From assembly GCA_021372785.1 (NCBI GenBank), contig JAJFTT010000032.1, forward strand, positions 1 through 59,428: 59,428 bases of DNA, written 5' to 3'. The notes below the pieces were generated by a model. The model was not told where the DNA came from, searched no databases, and worked only from the letters and a program-made list of their open reading frames with translations. Below, one piece after another: positions 35,310-43,424 of the stretch. The DNA is from Negativicutes bacterium (GTDB lineage: Bacteria > Bacillota > JAAYKD01). Positions within the stretch are counted from its first letter, which is position 1; the number at the start of each line of letters is the position of its first letter. Both the position numbers and the translations under genes were made by a program.

Positions 35310-36194
35310 TCAGGAATTTCTATTTTTTTCCAGTTCCGCTACGCGCAGATTTTGGAATCCTTCACCCAAAACCTCGTTGGACTCCAGAATGATGGTAAAG
35401 GCTTTCGGATCGATCTGCTTGACTACCTTTTCCACAGTGAACATTTCCTTATTATTGCAAGCGCACATCACGACCTGCTTATCTGTCCTTTTATAGCCGC
35501 CTTTGGCTTGCAGCAAGGTGGAGCCGCGCCCGCTGTATTCGTCAATTCCATCACAGATTTGTTCGCCTTTCTCAGTGACGATCAAAGCCATTTTACCGGC
35601 ATTCACACCATACATGAATTTATCCACGACCAGAGAATAGAGATAAGTGATCATCATGCCATAAATGATACCGTCGATATCACGAAAAATCAAGCCGGCA
35701 ACCAAGACGATCGCAGTATCGGAAATAAAGATAATCCTGCCCAGCGGAATATGCGGATTGGCTGATTTCACAGCCATTGAAATAAAATCCGTGCCGCCGG
35801 TGGAAGAATTGCGCATATAGATCAAGGCATAACCCACTCCTGCCAGGACGCCGGTGCAAACGGCAGCCAACAGGCGGTCTCCGGAATAAACCGGCAGCAA
35901 AGGGGCAACATAATCGATGATCAGGGAGGAGGTCAGCGTACAGCGCAGAGAGCGAAAGAAAAAACCCTTGCCGAGGCGACGAAAGCAGAGCAGGGCAACC
36001 GGTATATTTAATAAAATCACCGTCGCACCAATGTTATAGCCAAAGAGGCGATGCAGGATTAAGGCAATACCGGAAATGCCGGTCATTGGGAATTCCGCAT
36101 ACAGTGCGAAATTATACAAACCGATCGCAATCAGAAATCCCCCTGCCAGCTCCACCACTGTATCCAGCGCGATCTTTTTCAGTTTCTTTTTCAT
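35310..36194 (-). CDS. YitT family membrane protein
   Basis: 294 residues. Five membrane helices fill the first 190 residues (ELAGGFLIAIGLYNFALYAE with EFPMTGISGIALILHRLFG, TLTSSLIIDYVAPLLPV and later helices), with the family motif RNSSTGGTDFISM. The soluble C-terminal DUF2179 domain runs from about 215 (RGSTLLQAKGGYKRTDKQV … MCACNNKEM). Transport or sensing role is assumed; the ligand is unknown. An AGGAGG site precedes the start, and the leader carries a terminator (36216-36258). Confidence 0.9.
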   Translation of the reverse strand: MKKKLKKIALDTVVELAGGFLIAIGLYNFALYAEFPMTGISGIALILHRLFGYNIGATVILLNIPVALLCFRRLGKGFFFRSLRCTLTSSLIIDYVAPLLPVYSGDRLLAAVCTGVLAGVGYALIYMRNSSTGGTDFISMAVKSANPHIPLGRIIFISDTAIVLVAGLIFRDIDGIIYGMMITYLYSLVVDKFMYGVNAGKMALIVTEKGEQICDGIDEYSGRGSTLLQAKGGYKRTDKQVVMCACNNKEMFTVEKVVKQIDPKAFTIILESNEVLGEGFQNLRVAELEKNRNS

Positions 36195-36215
36195 GATGAT
36201 CCTCCTCCCTTACAC

Positions 36216-36258
36216 AAAAAAAGCGTTTCGCAAATTACACTATAATCCGCAAAACGCT
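36216..36258 (-). terminator. Terminator in the yitT leader
   Basis: On the minus strand AGCGTTT(TGC)…(GCG)AAACGCT is followed by seven T, ending 21 bases before the yitT start. The promoter at 36302-36274 lies directly upstream, so the transcript would end after about 50 nucleotides unless the fold is changed. It looks like an attenuator. Confidence 0.8.
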
Positions 36259-36273
36259 CTTTTGTTATTTTTT

Positions 36274-36302
36274 AGTATAGCAAAGATGTTAAGATTTGTC
36301 AA
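36274..36302 (-). promoter_or_regulatory. Promoter of yitT
   Basis: Minus strand TTGACA (36302-36297), 17 bases, TATACT (36279-36274): near-perfect sigma-A promoter. Predicted start of transcription is near 36267. Confidence 0.88.
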
Positions 36303-36365
36303 CCAAAAAATACCGCATGCGCTGCCGGTATGCTCTTCCCTTTCTCCGCTTTGCTGTTTTTCCGA

Positions 36366-36422
36366 CAAAAAGACAGCCTCTTGCCACAGCCGATCTGTTT
36401 TTGACGGTTGCAGACAAGAGGC
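36366..36422 (-). terminator. Terminator of the aminotransferase gene
   Basis: GCCTCTTG (minus strand from 36422) pairs with CAAGAGGC across a 31-base loop, followed by TGTCTTTTTG. It ends transcription between the MalY-type gene and the yitT promoter. Confidence 0.7.
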
Positions 36423-36485
36423 TTTTGTCTCTTATCGTCTGCTCTTCTCTTTTTGGATCGCAGCGCGCCGGACAGTTGCTGCCGC

Positions 36486-37685
36486 TTAGTCGTCTGCGAA
36501 TTGTTGGGCGATCCGCTCAAAGGCTGTCATGATGACGCTGCGTGCCGCCGGCAGACAGACCCGCTCAAAGCCGGCGCCAAACTGCGGATCGTGCACCAGA
36601 CCGCTTTGCAGCATGACATTGGCTTTGCCGTAAATCCGGTCCTCAATTTCTGCATGACTGAGACCATAACCGCTGAAATCCAGCCACAAGCAATAGGTCC
36701 CCTCCGGGCGCCACAGTTTGACTTTTGGCATCCTTTCCTGCAAAAAAGCCTGCACGGCGTCGATATTGCCGTCGATATACGCATTAACCTGATCCAGCCA
36801 TTCTTCGCCTTCGGTGTAGGCCGCAATCAAAGCCGCCACCGCAAAGGGAGTAGGCATGCGCATGCCCATCGCTTTATGATAGGCTGCCCGCAGAGTATCA
36901 TCGGCGATGATGGCGTTGGAACAGGATAAGCCAGCCAGATTGAAGGTCTTATTTACGGCGTTGAGCACAACGATATTGCTTAAATCATCAACAACGGCAG
37001 CCAAAGGGTAATGCCGGACGCCCTTGCGCAGGATATCGCAATGCACCTCATCGGAGATGAGAATCACCTGATGTTTTTTGCAGATCGCCGCCAGCGTGCG
37101 CAATTCTTCCGGCTGCCAAACACGCCCGACCGGGTTATGCGGCGAGCAAAGCACAAAACATTTATTCCTGGGGTCAGCGCATTTTGCTTCAATATCCGCA
37201 AAATTCATACTGTAATAGCCCTCCTGATTGATCAGTTGGCTGCTGACCACCTTGCGCCGACAGTCCTCTTCAATGGCACTGGTAAAATGACCGTAAACCG
37301 GGCGGCAAAGAATAATGCCTTCGCCTTCCTTGCTGAATGCTCTGATTGCGCCGTTGAGTGCTTCCACCGTACCGTTGGCATAGAGGATATGTTCCGGATT
37401 GATCTCCCAGTTGTGTCTGGTTTTAAACCAATGCACAATCGCCGCGCGATAGGCAGGAGCAGCCAGATCGGAAGTATAACCGTAAATACGGAAATCGGCC
37501 ACACGATGCATGGCGTCCACAATCGGTTGGGCAGCCGGAAAATCCATATCCGCAACCTGCAGAGGGATGGTCTGTTCGTCAAACCTAAATTTACCATTCA
37601 TCATCGCGGACATCATTGGCATCATGTCCCACTTCATCGAATAAGTCCCGCGCCGCTCAACCACTTCATCGAAATTATACTGCAT
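36486..37685 (-). CDS. MalY/PatB-type aminotransferase (cystathionine beta-lyase-like)
   Basis: 399 residues from the ATG at 37685, preceded by AAAAGGGG; the frame is open further upstream to 37757 without a ribosome site. Fold type I PLP enzyme with MalY/PatB traits: N-terminal NFDEVVERRGTYSMKWD, VADMDFPAAQPIVDAM, ILYANGTVEALNGAIRAF, CSPHNPVGRVW, ISDEVHCDIL and the PLP lysine in NAVNKTFNLAGLSCSNAII. Relatives cleave C-S bonds of cystathionine or act as transaminases. It follows the radical SAM gene by 73 bases. Confidence 0.88.
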   Translation of the reverse strand: MQYNFDEVVERRGTYSMKWDMMPMMSAMMNGKFRFDEQTIPLQVADMDFPAAQPIVDAMHRVADFRIYGYTSDLAAPAYRAAIVHWFKTRHNWEINPEHILYANGTVEALNGAIRAFSKEGEGIILCRPVYGHFTSAIEEDCRRKVVSSQLINQEGYYSMNFADIEAKCADPRNKCFVLCSPHNPVGRVWQPEELRTLAAICKKHQVILISDEVHCDILRKGVRHYPLAAVVDDLSNIVVLNAVNKTFNLAGLSCSNAIIADDTLRAAYHKAMGMRMPTPFAVAALIAAYTEGEEWLDQVNAYIDGNIDAVQAFLQERMPKVKLWRPEGTYCLWLDFSGYGLSHAEIEDRIYGKANVMLQSGLVHDPQFGAGFERVCLPAARSVIMTAFERIAQQFADD

Positions 37686-37758
37686 GCTGCGATCCCCTTT
37701 TCTTAATTGATATGACTCCCGATCTTTATGATACGCGCCCGATTCTGCAAGAGTCAAG

Positions 37759-39105
37759 TCAATGTTTTTCCTGCCAGAGGCGATCGGCTACCAGCTGCCA
37801 GTTGGTAGCAGCTGTTTGACATTTTGCGCAAAGCTCATCCACATTTTCTTTCTCTGCTGAATCGGTGGAAACCGCATTCGACGCGTGCACCATTTCTGCC
37901 AAAGCGCCGTAATTGTCAAGCAGCGGGCAAGGCCGCAGCATATTCTTGTTGAAAGGCTGATGCGTTCTATATTGCATAAACAGCGGCGATTGATAAGCCT
38001 GCAGAAGAGTTTTTTCGTGAATATTGGCATCGCTGTAATGAATAAATGCACAAGGCTCAATATCCCCGTTTGCGCTGATATGCAAATAAGAGCGACCTCC
38101 CGCAATACAGCCATTCACATATTCGCCGTCATTCCAAAAATCAATTGTAAAAATCGCTTTGCTGCTGCGGAATTCCCGTATTTGCTGATACATAAACGCG
38201 CGTTGCTCGGCACTGACCATCAGTTCTACCGGTGAGCCGACGCCAACCGGCATAAAGGTAAAGAACCAGGCAAACTTGGCACCCTGCTCGATCAGGAAAT
38301 CAAAATACGCTTCGCTGCCGACGATATTTGTATTCTGGCTGGTATAACAGCAGGATGCGCCGAAGGGAAGTTTTTTTGCTTTGAGAAGCTGCATTGCATG
38401 CAAGACCTTTTGAAAAGTTCCCGCGCCGCGGCGTGCATCCGTTTCGGCTTCAAAGCCTTCGATGCTGATCGCCGGAATAAAGTTTTTGACGCGCAGCATT
38501 TCGTCTGCAAAGGCTTCGTCGATCAGAGTTGCATTCGTGAAAGCCAGGAATTGACAATCCGGATGCGCTTCACAGAGGCGTATGATATCCTGCTTGCGCA
38601 CCAAAGGCTCTCCGCCGGAATAGATATACATATAGGTCCCCAGAGCTTTTCCCTGCCGGATGATGTCATCCAGTGTCGCATAATCCATCTGCAGCCTGTC
38701 ACCGTATTCCGCTGCCCAACAACCAATACAATGCAGATTACAGGCAGAGGTGGGGTCCATTAAAATTGCCCAAGGAATATTACATTGATATTTCTCCCTG
38801 TTTTTCTGCTGACGCTGACCGCCAAGAACTGTGGCATTGATAACGAAATTTTCGAACATTGTCTTTCTAACCCCATCGTCGATATCGGTCCATAGGCTCT
38901 TCATCAAGCGGTACCAATTGCCATCGGGATGTTCCAACACACTGTGCATCGCTTTCCTTTGACCAAGCATCGTATCGTTATGGTCAAACAGATCAACCCA
39001 GTGCAACAACTTAGGAAATGCCTGATCCGGATCTTCATTCAGATATTTGAATGCTGTCTTCAAAGCGATTCCTTCTATATTTTCTTTCACTGTTTTTTCG
39101 TTCAT
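37759..39105 (-). CDS. Radical SAM protein with SPASM-like C-terminus
   Basis: 448 residues. The [4Fe-4S]/SAM motif CNLHCIGC lies near residue 122 after LMDPTSA; the glycine motif YIYSGGEPL follows. The C-terminal part holds further cysteines in SPASM-like order (NGCIAGGRSYLHISANGD, IEPCAF, RPCPLL, ELCAKC). An N-terminal helical segment of about 100 residues precedes the barrel and is not part of the standard domain. No radical SAM substrate peptide is visible nearby. Regulated together with the TetR gene and degV remnant upstream. Confidence 0.85.
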   Translation of the reverse strand: MNEKTVKENIEGIALKTAFKYLNEDPDQAFPKLLHWVDLFDHNDTMLGQRKAMHSVLEHPDGNWYRLMKSLWTDIDDGVRKTMFENFVINATVLGGQRQQKNREKYQCNIPWAILMDPTSACNLHCIGCWAAEYGDRLQMDYATLDDIIRQGKALGTYMYIYSGGEPLVRKQDIIRLCEAHPDCQFLAFTNATLIDEAFADEMLRVKNFIPAISIEGFEAETDARRGAGTFQKVLHAMQLLKAKKLPFGASCCYTSQNTNIVGSEAYFDFLIEQGAKFAWFFTFMPVGVGSPVELMVSAEQRAFMYQQIREFRSSKAIFTIDFWNDGEYVNGCIAGGRSYLHISANGDIEPCAFIHYSDANIHEKTLLQAYQSPLFMQYRTHQPFNKNMLRPCPLLDNYGALAEMVHASNAVSTDSAEKENVDELCAKCQTAATNWQLVADRLWQEKH

Positions 39106-39162
39106 ACTACTCTCTCCTTCTCTATTTATTTTAGACTGGCCGATCGAATACGTCTGCTCAGA

Positions 39163-39635
39163 TCACCTCCCAAAAAGCAAAGAAACGCTGCCGGAACTGA
39201 TATGGCTGCCAATCATCGAACCAATCTCCCTGAACCTAACCTCGGCGGGATAAACAGATTTCAACGTTTTTTCAAATAATCCGCTTTCCCGGCACCGCTG
39301 CCTGATAAATCAACACTGTTTTGAGCTGATCAACTGCCACTGGTAGCTGTATCAAGTGAAATAGAGCCCCGGAATCCGGTTAACCGCTCCGTATCTTTCG
39401 ATTGGAGACACGCTCTCCCTGCAAATCAACTTTCAGCGCGGCTTGCTATCCGGCCGATCCCCTGTTGCAGCGATGGGCAAAGTCAACCTGGTGCCGGCTG
39501 TAAATCCTTTGCACCCCAGGTATAAGGAACCTCATCGAGCCTGTATTGCATGAGAGGAACAAGAATATTTCCCTTCTCCCAACCATGCGACGGCAAATCA
39601 GACCTCACATGGATGATAATACGGTATTCTTTCAC
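39163..39635 (-). pseudogene. Decayed DegV-family fatty-acid-binding protein gene
   Basis: The start (GTG at 39635 after AAGGTGA) reads MKEYRIIIHVRSDLPSHGWE and then VPLMQYRLDEVPYTWGAKDL, which is the DegV N-terminus, and stops at 39483. After a scrambled middle, the frame to TGA at 39163 reads LFEKTLKSVYPAEVRF then REIGSMIGSHISSGSVSLLF, which matches the DegV C-terminal IGTHxGPG segment. With 473 bases left instead of about 840, it is frameshifted and internally deleted. DegV genes often sit beside TetR regulators, as here. Confidence 0.65.
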
Positions 39636-39782
39636 TGCACATCACCTTTCTCTTGTCTCAGTCAACCGATGCAACGGCGCTTTCCGTCCCCCGATTTTTT
39701 TAGAATAAAGCAATCTTCCCTGAACTGTCAGCCAGGACTCTTTCTGACCTTCCCTTTGGCTCGAAGACAAGCATTGTCTTGA

Positions 39783-39798
39783 TTAAACGTCCGGTTAA
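39783..39798. promoter_or_regulatory. TetR-type operator copy 2
   Basis: TTAAACG-TC-CGGTTAA, one mismatch from the operator at 40651-40666. It lies between the tetR stop and the degV remnant, so it would have controlled degV and possibly the radical SAM gene. A half-site pair CCGGTTAACCG is also present at 39376-39386. Confidence 0.7.
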
Positions 39799-39853
39799 TT
39801 GCATCGATGACTTCTCTTCCGGGCGTTCCCTATTTCTGGAAGCAAACGATTCT

Positions 39854-40594
39854 TTAGACCAATTTGGCTGTAAAGGATAACAGAATATCCGGACCGGCAA
39901 TAAACGACGGCAGAAGCGTCTGTATTGAGCGCATAAAATGATCACGGATGCCTTCTTCCGGGATACCAAAAACATTATAGAAATCATCCGCATAAACAGC
40001 GTAACTGATCAGCGGCTGTAAGAAGAAAAAGAAATTGAAAACTGTAATTTCCACGGGAAAAGCAAATTCCGCATCCACAGCTTTGATTTCTTGATACAGC
40101 GGATTGCTTTCATTCCCTTTGATGAGTTCCGTAAAACGGAACAAATCATTGTGGTGTTTGCCGCTTTTCAACGATTCTAAAAAAAGAATTTTTACTAACT
40201 GCTTGCGCTCGAGGATAAAATCGATTGTGCGCCCATAAAACTGCAGCATCTGCTGCAGAAAGTATTTCGCCGCTTCTTCGTTGACAAAATGAAACCGATC
40301 CGGCAGGATGTCGAGCAGGTTATTGGAAATCATGCTGAGAATATGGTCCTGGATGAAATTCATCGACAGGGATTTCGATTCTTCAAACAACTGCTCCAGC
40401 ATTATATCCAGAATTGCCTCTTTGTTTGCAAAATAGTAGTAGATCAAAGCTTTATTGACGCTCGCTTTTTTGGAGATTTCACTGATGCTGGTAGCATCAA
40501 AACCTTTTTCCGCAAAAAGTGTCTGAGTCGCCTGGAGAATACGATCTTTTGCCTCATAGAATGTAAGATGGTTCGCTGTACTGTTACTGTTCAT
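39854..40594 (-). CDS. TetR/AcrR family transcriptional regulator
   Basis: 246 residues. The N-terminal helix-turn-helix is clear: RILQATQTLFAEKGFDATSISEISKKASVNKALIYYYFANKEA (about residues 17-60), followed by a helical ligand domain. Its promoter and palindromic operator lie directly upstream, which fits autorepression, and a near copy of the operator lies downstream. The neighbouring degV remnant suggests a fatty-acid or lipid-related ligand, but this is inference. Confidence 0.92.
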   Translation of the reverse strand: MNSNSTANHLTFYEAKDRILQATQTLFAEKGFDATSISEISKKASVNKALIYYYFANKEAILDIMLEQLFEESKSLSMNFIQDHILSMISNNLLDILPDRFHFVNEEAAKYFLQQMLQFYGRTIDFILERKQLVKILFLESLKSGKHHNDLFRFTELIKGNESNPLYQEIKAVDAEFAFPVEITVFNFFFFLQPLISYAVYADDFYNVFGIPEEGIRDHFMRSIQTLLPSFIAGPDILLSFTAKLV

Positions 40595-40650
40595 GCCATT
40601 TCCCCTCTTGCTTCACGTTCTTCTGAGAACCGAAGAAGACGACAATTTAG

Positions 40651-40666
40651 TTAACCGTCCGGTTAA
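40651..40666. promoter_or_regulatory. TetR-type operator copy 1
   Basis: TTAACCG-TC-CGGTTAA, a 16-bp inverted repeat three bases downstream of the -10 box of the tetR promoter. Size and position fit a TetR-family operator. Confidence 0.82.
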
Positions 40667-40669
40667 ACT

Positions 40670-40698
40670 ATTCTAACAAGTAAGCCGAATCTTGTCAA
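40670..40698 (-). promoter_or_regulatory. Promoter of the tetR gene
   Basis: Minus strand TTGACA (40698-40693), 17 bases, TAGAAT (40675-40670), directly followed by the operator. Confidence 0.88.
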
Positions 40699-40748
40699 GT
40701 AGATTCGACTTTTTTTGTTGCGGCATGACTTTTTTCGGCAGCAGCGCT

Positions 40749-41555
40749 TTACTCTGTCTTGCGTCCGATATACATCAGATGCTCCGCCATACCCAGGAAT
40801 TCCTCACGCTCGCATAACTGATGCGCCAGCTCCAGCCATTTGCGGATGACTGCTTCCGGTAAATCCTTTAACGTGAGCTCATTGGCGGCAAGAATCCCTT
40901 CCTGCGCAAAAAAGCGCAATTGCTGCAACGGAAACTGCGCCATAAAAGGTGCAATTTCGGCAATCGTGTAAAAATAAGCTTCGGTAAAGGCATTTCCTGT
41001 AAAGGGAATATTTTGTCTGACACAATCGAGATAATACTCTTCTTCCGCTTTGACGACAGACTCCGGCATAGACTTCAGAAAATCGATGATTCCGCTATAA
41101 AGCTGGATAAACGATACATAGAGCAGGCCGCCAGGCTTCAGGCAGCGCAGCGCTGCCTCGATAGCCTGGTTGCGATCCTCTTCCTGAGTCAAGTGATAAA
41201 GCGGCCCCATCAATAAGACATGATCGAAACTGCTCTGAAGCAAGCGGTCGGCATATCTGGCATCACCGGCCAGCGCAGTAAGATTCACGTCTTGGGCCGC
41301 CGCCATTTGCTGTGCGAACTTCACATTTTCCGCTGAAAGATCAACCAGCGTCACCTGACAGCCTTTTTTGGCATAGTAAAGCGCATAACGGCCGGGACCG
41401 CCGCCGATATCCAGCACACGCTCACCCGGCTTGATGTATTGATCCAACATTCGGATAGTCAGCGCAAATTCGAACGGATGCCTCTCCAGACGGTTCCACT
41501 CCGCTTCAACATGTTCATCATAGTATTGTTGGACTTTTTTCACGATATCGCTCAT
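40749..41555 (-). CDS. Class I SAM-dependent methyltransferase
   Basis: 268 residues. The Rossmann motif I VLDIGGGPGRYALYYAKKG lies near residue 45, motif II VTLVDLSAENVKFA, then DHVLLMGPLYHLTQEEDR and GLLYVSFI. The fold belongs to the small-molecule methyltransferases (type 11 group); the substrate is not known. The tetR promoter lies between it and the regulator; no obvious operon partner besides the GNAT and VOC genes upstream. Confidence 0.85.
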   Translation of the reverse strand: MSDIVKKVQQYYDEHVEAEWNRLERHPFEFALTIRMLDQYIKPGERVLDIGGGPGRYALYYAKKGCQVTLVDLSAENVKFAQQMAAAQDVNLTALAGDARYADRLLQSSFDHVLLMGPLYHLTQEEDRNQAIEAALRCLKPGGLLYVSFIQLYSGIIDFLKSMPESVVKAEEEYYLDCVRQNIPFTGNAFTEAYFYTIAEIAPFMAQFPLQQLRFFAQEGILAANELTLKDLPEAVIRKWLELAHQLCEREEFLGMAEHLMYIGRKTE

Positions 41556-41597
41556 TGCTCTATCCCCTTTCGTCTGATGATCTGATCTCTTGCATCT

Positions 41598-42038
41598 CTA
41601 CAACAAAAGTTTATAACGGCACATCCGGCTGCCGTTGCAGCACAGATCGTGTCCGGCAGGCAAAGTAAAAATCTCCTGCAATTGGGCGCCGAGCAGCAGG
41701 CAGGTTTTCCGCGAGGCGGTATTTTCCGGCCGACAGGTGATGATCAGGCTTTCCATCTGATGCCGGCGCGCCAACTGCAGCAGCAGCCGACAGGCTTTTG
41801 CGGCATAATGATGTCCCCGCCAGGCCGGATAGATGGTAAAACTCAAGTTTCCATCGATTGCGGTCTTGCAGTTTGTACCAATCCGCAGATCGCAGCGTCC
41901 CAGTTCCACATCATCGCTGCGTCGCCGTATCTTAAAATAATACGTCGGCAGATTCCCGGTTAATTCCTCTGCCTCGACAGCTGCCTGCAGCTGCAAATAG
42001 ATTTCCTGATCTTGCAAATCGATCGCATCATATAACAT
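41598..42038 (-). CDS. GNAT family N-acetyltransferase
   Basis: 146 residues from the ATG at 42038 with AGGTG at good spacing; a longer frame to 42080 has no site. The fold is visible as RRRSDDVELGRCDLRIG, GNLSFTIYPAWRGHHYAAKA (the acetyl-CoA loop in a divergent form), LITCRPENTASRKTCLLLGA. Related to RimJ/RimL-like acetyltransferases. Substrate unknown. Confidence 0.82.
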   Translation of the reverse strand: MLYDAIDLQDQEIYLQLQAAVEAEELTGNLPTYYFKIRRRSDDVELGRCDLRIGTNCKTAIDGNLSFTIYPAWRGHHYAAKACRLLLQLARRHQMESLIITCRPENTASRKTCLLLGAQLQEIFTLPAGHDLCCNGSRMCRYKLLL

Positions 42039-42209
42039 CTTTTCACCTCGCCATGCGCCTGAGTGCATTCGGTATTTCAATGGATGCTGAATCTGGTTTT
42101 ACCGCAATCACACAGAGTGTTCGGCTGCTGCCTGTAAAGGGAGCACCCGCCGCGTCAGCATAAAAGCGAAAACCGTCAAAGCCTGTTCGCGCAGCTCCGC
42201 AGCGGACCG

Positions 42210-42719
42210 TCAGCATAGCGGCCGCGATGCCTCACCGCCGCCGCTATTTTTCGGCATCGCGTCAGCCCAAAGCTTGACCAAAGCGATGGGATGCTGAATG
42301 GCGGCGGCTGTTTTTTCGATGCTCAAACCTTCCCCCAAATAACGCTGGGCAATCACCATCATGGATTCACCGATTTCGATCATATGAAAATCGGGATCAT
42401 AGATGCGCACCACGCGCTGCTGCCAGGGATATTTCTTTTCCGGATGCACAGAAACAATTTCTCCGTATGATTTTAAGCGCCGCAGAAAAGCATCAAAATC
42501 GGTCACTTCAAAACAGAGCTCCATGTTATGACTTTTCCGAATGACAGAGCTCGCCGCAATATTGGTCAATTCCGCAAAATCCTGCTGAATGCCAAAACCG
42601 CCGCTGAAGGTCACGTATTTCCCTAAGTCCAGCACCACTTTCTGCTCAAACAGTTCGCCGTAAAATCTCTTGGATACTTCCACATCCCGGACAGCCAGTA
42701 AAGTGATTTTAAATTCCAT
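42210..42719 (-). CDS. Glyoxalase/VOC superfamily protein
   Basis: 169 residues from the ATG at 42719, seven bases after a GGAAGGAAC site. VOC fold: KITLLAVRDVEVSKRFYGELF at the N-terminus, SHNMELCFEVTDFDAFLRRL, and RVVRIYDPDFHMIEIGESM with the C-terminal glutamate ligand. A helical extension after residue 125 (LSIEKTAAAIQHPIALVKLW) is not part of the standard domain. Likely a metal-dependent lyase or binding protein. Confidence 0.85.
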   Translation of the reverse strand: MEFKITLLAVRDVEVSKRFYGELFEQKVVLDLGKYVTFSGGFGIQQDFAELTNIAASSVIRKSHNMELCFEVTDFDAFLRRLKSYGEIVSVHPEKKYPWQQRVVRIYDPDFHMIEIGESMMVIAQRYLGEGLSIEKTAAAIQHPIALVKLWADAMPKNSGGGEASRPLC

Positions 42720-42787
42720 CCCGTTCCTTCCTCTCTCCCTTTGTCCAGACAAATTGCCAGGGCAGTAGTTTGTTATTTCTGACGCCG

Positions 42788-42964
42788 TCAGGTTTTCGCC
42801 GCACTTTCTCCAGCGATCATAAAACCAATTCCCGCGCGTGCTTTGGTCTGTTTTGCTTTGGGCGGCTCACCCGCATAACCAAACGGCAGCAGGAACAAAC
42901 CGCTGAGCGCAGCTGGCAGACTGAAGATGCGCTTCACTGCTTTTTGTTTCAAATAACCGATCAA
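42788..42964 (-). pseudogene. C-terminal remnant of a nitroreductase-family gene
   Basis: The minus-strand frame ending at 42788 reads KQKAVKRIFSLPAALSGLFL then LPFGYAGEPPKAKQ, close to the conserved C-terminus of NAD(P)H-dependent nitroreductases (LPxGYPxExP). A stop lies immediately upstream and there is no start, so only this tail is left. The stretch 42965-43424 shows nothing else I can support; a 60-codon frame at 43034-43216 has no ribosome site or family. Confidence 0.5.
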
Positions 42965-43424
42965 TCAGGCGGATAAACCATTTGCCACCGATATCGCCTT
43001 AAACTTACGCGCCGGTCTGCGCGTTTCAATTCCTTATTTCAGTTCTATTTTGACACAATCCTTTCCTTTATTACACGATCTGCATTTTGATGATTTTCTT
43101 TGCTTGTTCAGCGCGATGAGCCGCTCCGGGGTGACAATATAAAAAAGCCGTGAGAAAATTCCCACAGCTTGCGTTGATTTACCAAGATTACCTGTGGAAA
43201 ACAAAATCAAAACCAAACTAAGCAGAAGAAAAGCAGACCGTTTCGTGCAACAGCCGATGCTCTTTCTGCAGTTATGATTTTCATTCTCTGTTCCACGTTC
43301 GCACCCATCTTACCGATTCTGTAATATCAGGTGTGCCGGATTGCCATCAATCCTTGATGCTTTCTGCTGTCGCACGCCCAAGATAACATGCAAAAATCAA
43401 ATTGTCATCGGCAAAACTGAACTT

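Noticed and set aside
43034-43216. Small protein with CRSCNKGKDC motif
   Set aside because: No ribosome site, no family, and it lies beside the nitroreductase remnant in apparently decayed sequence.
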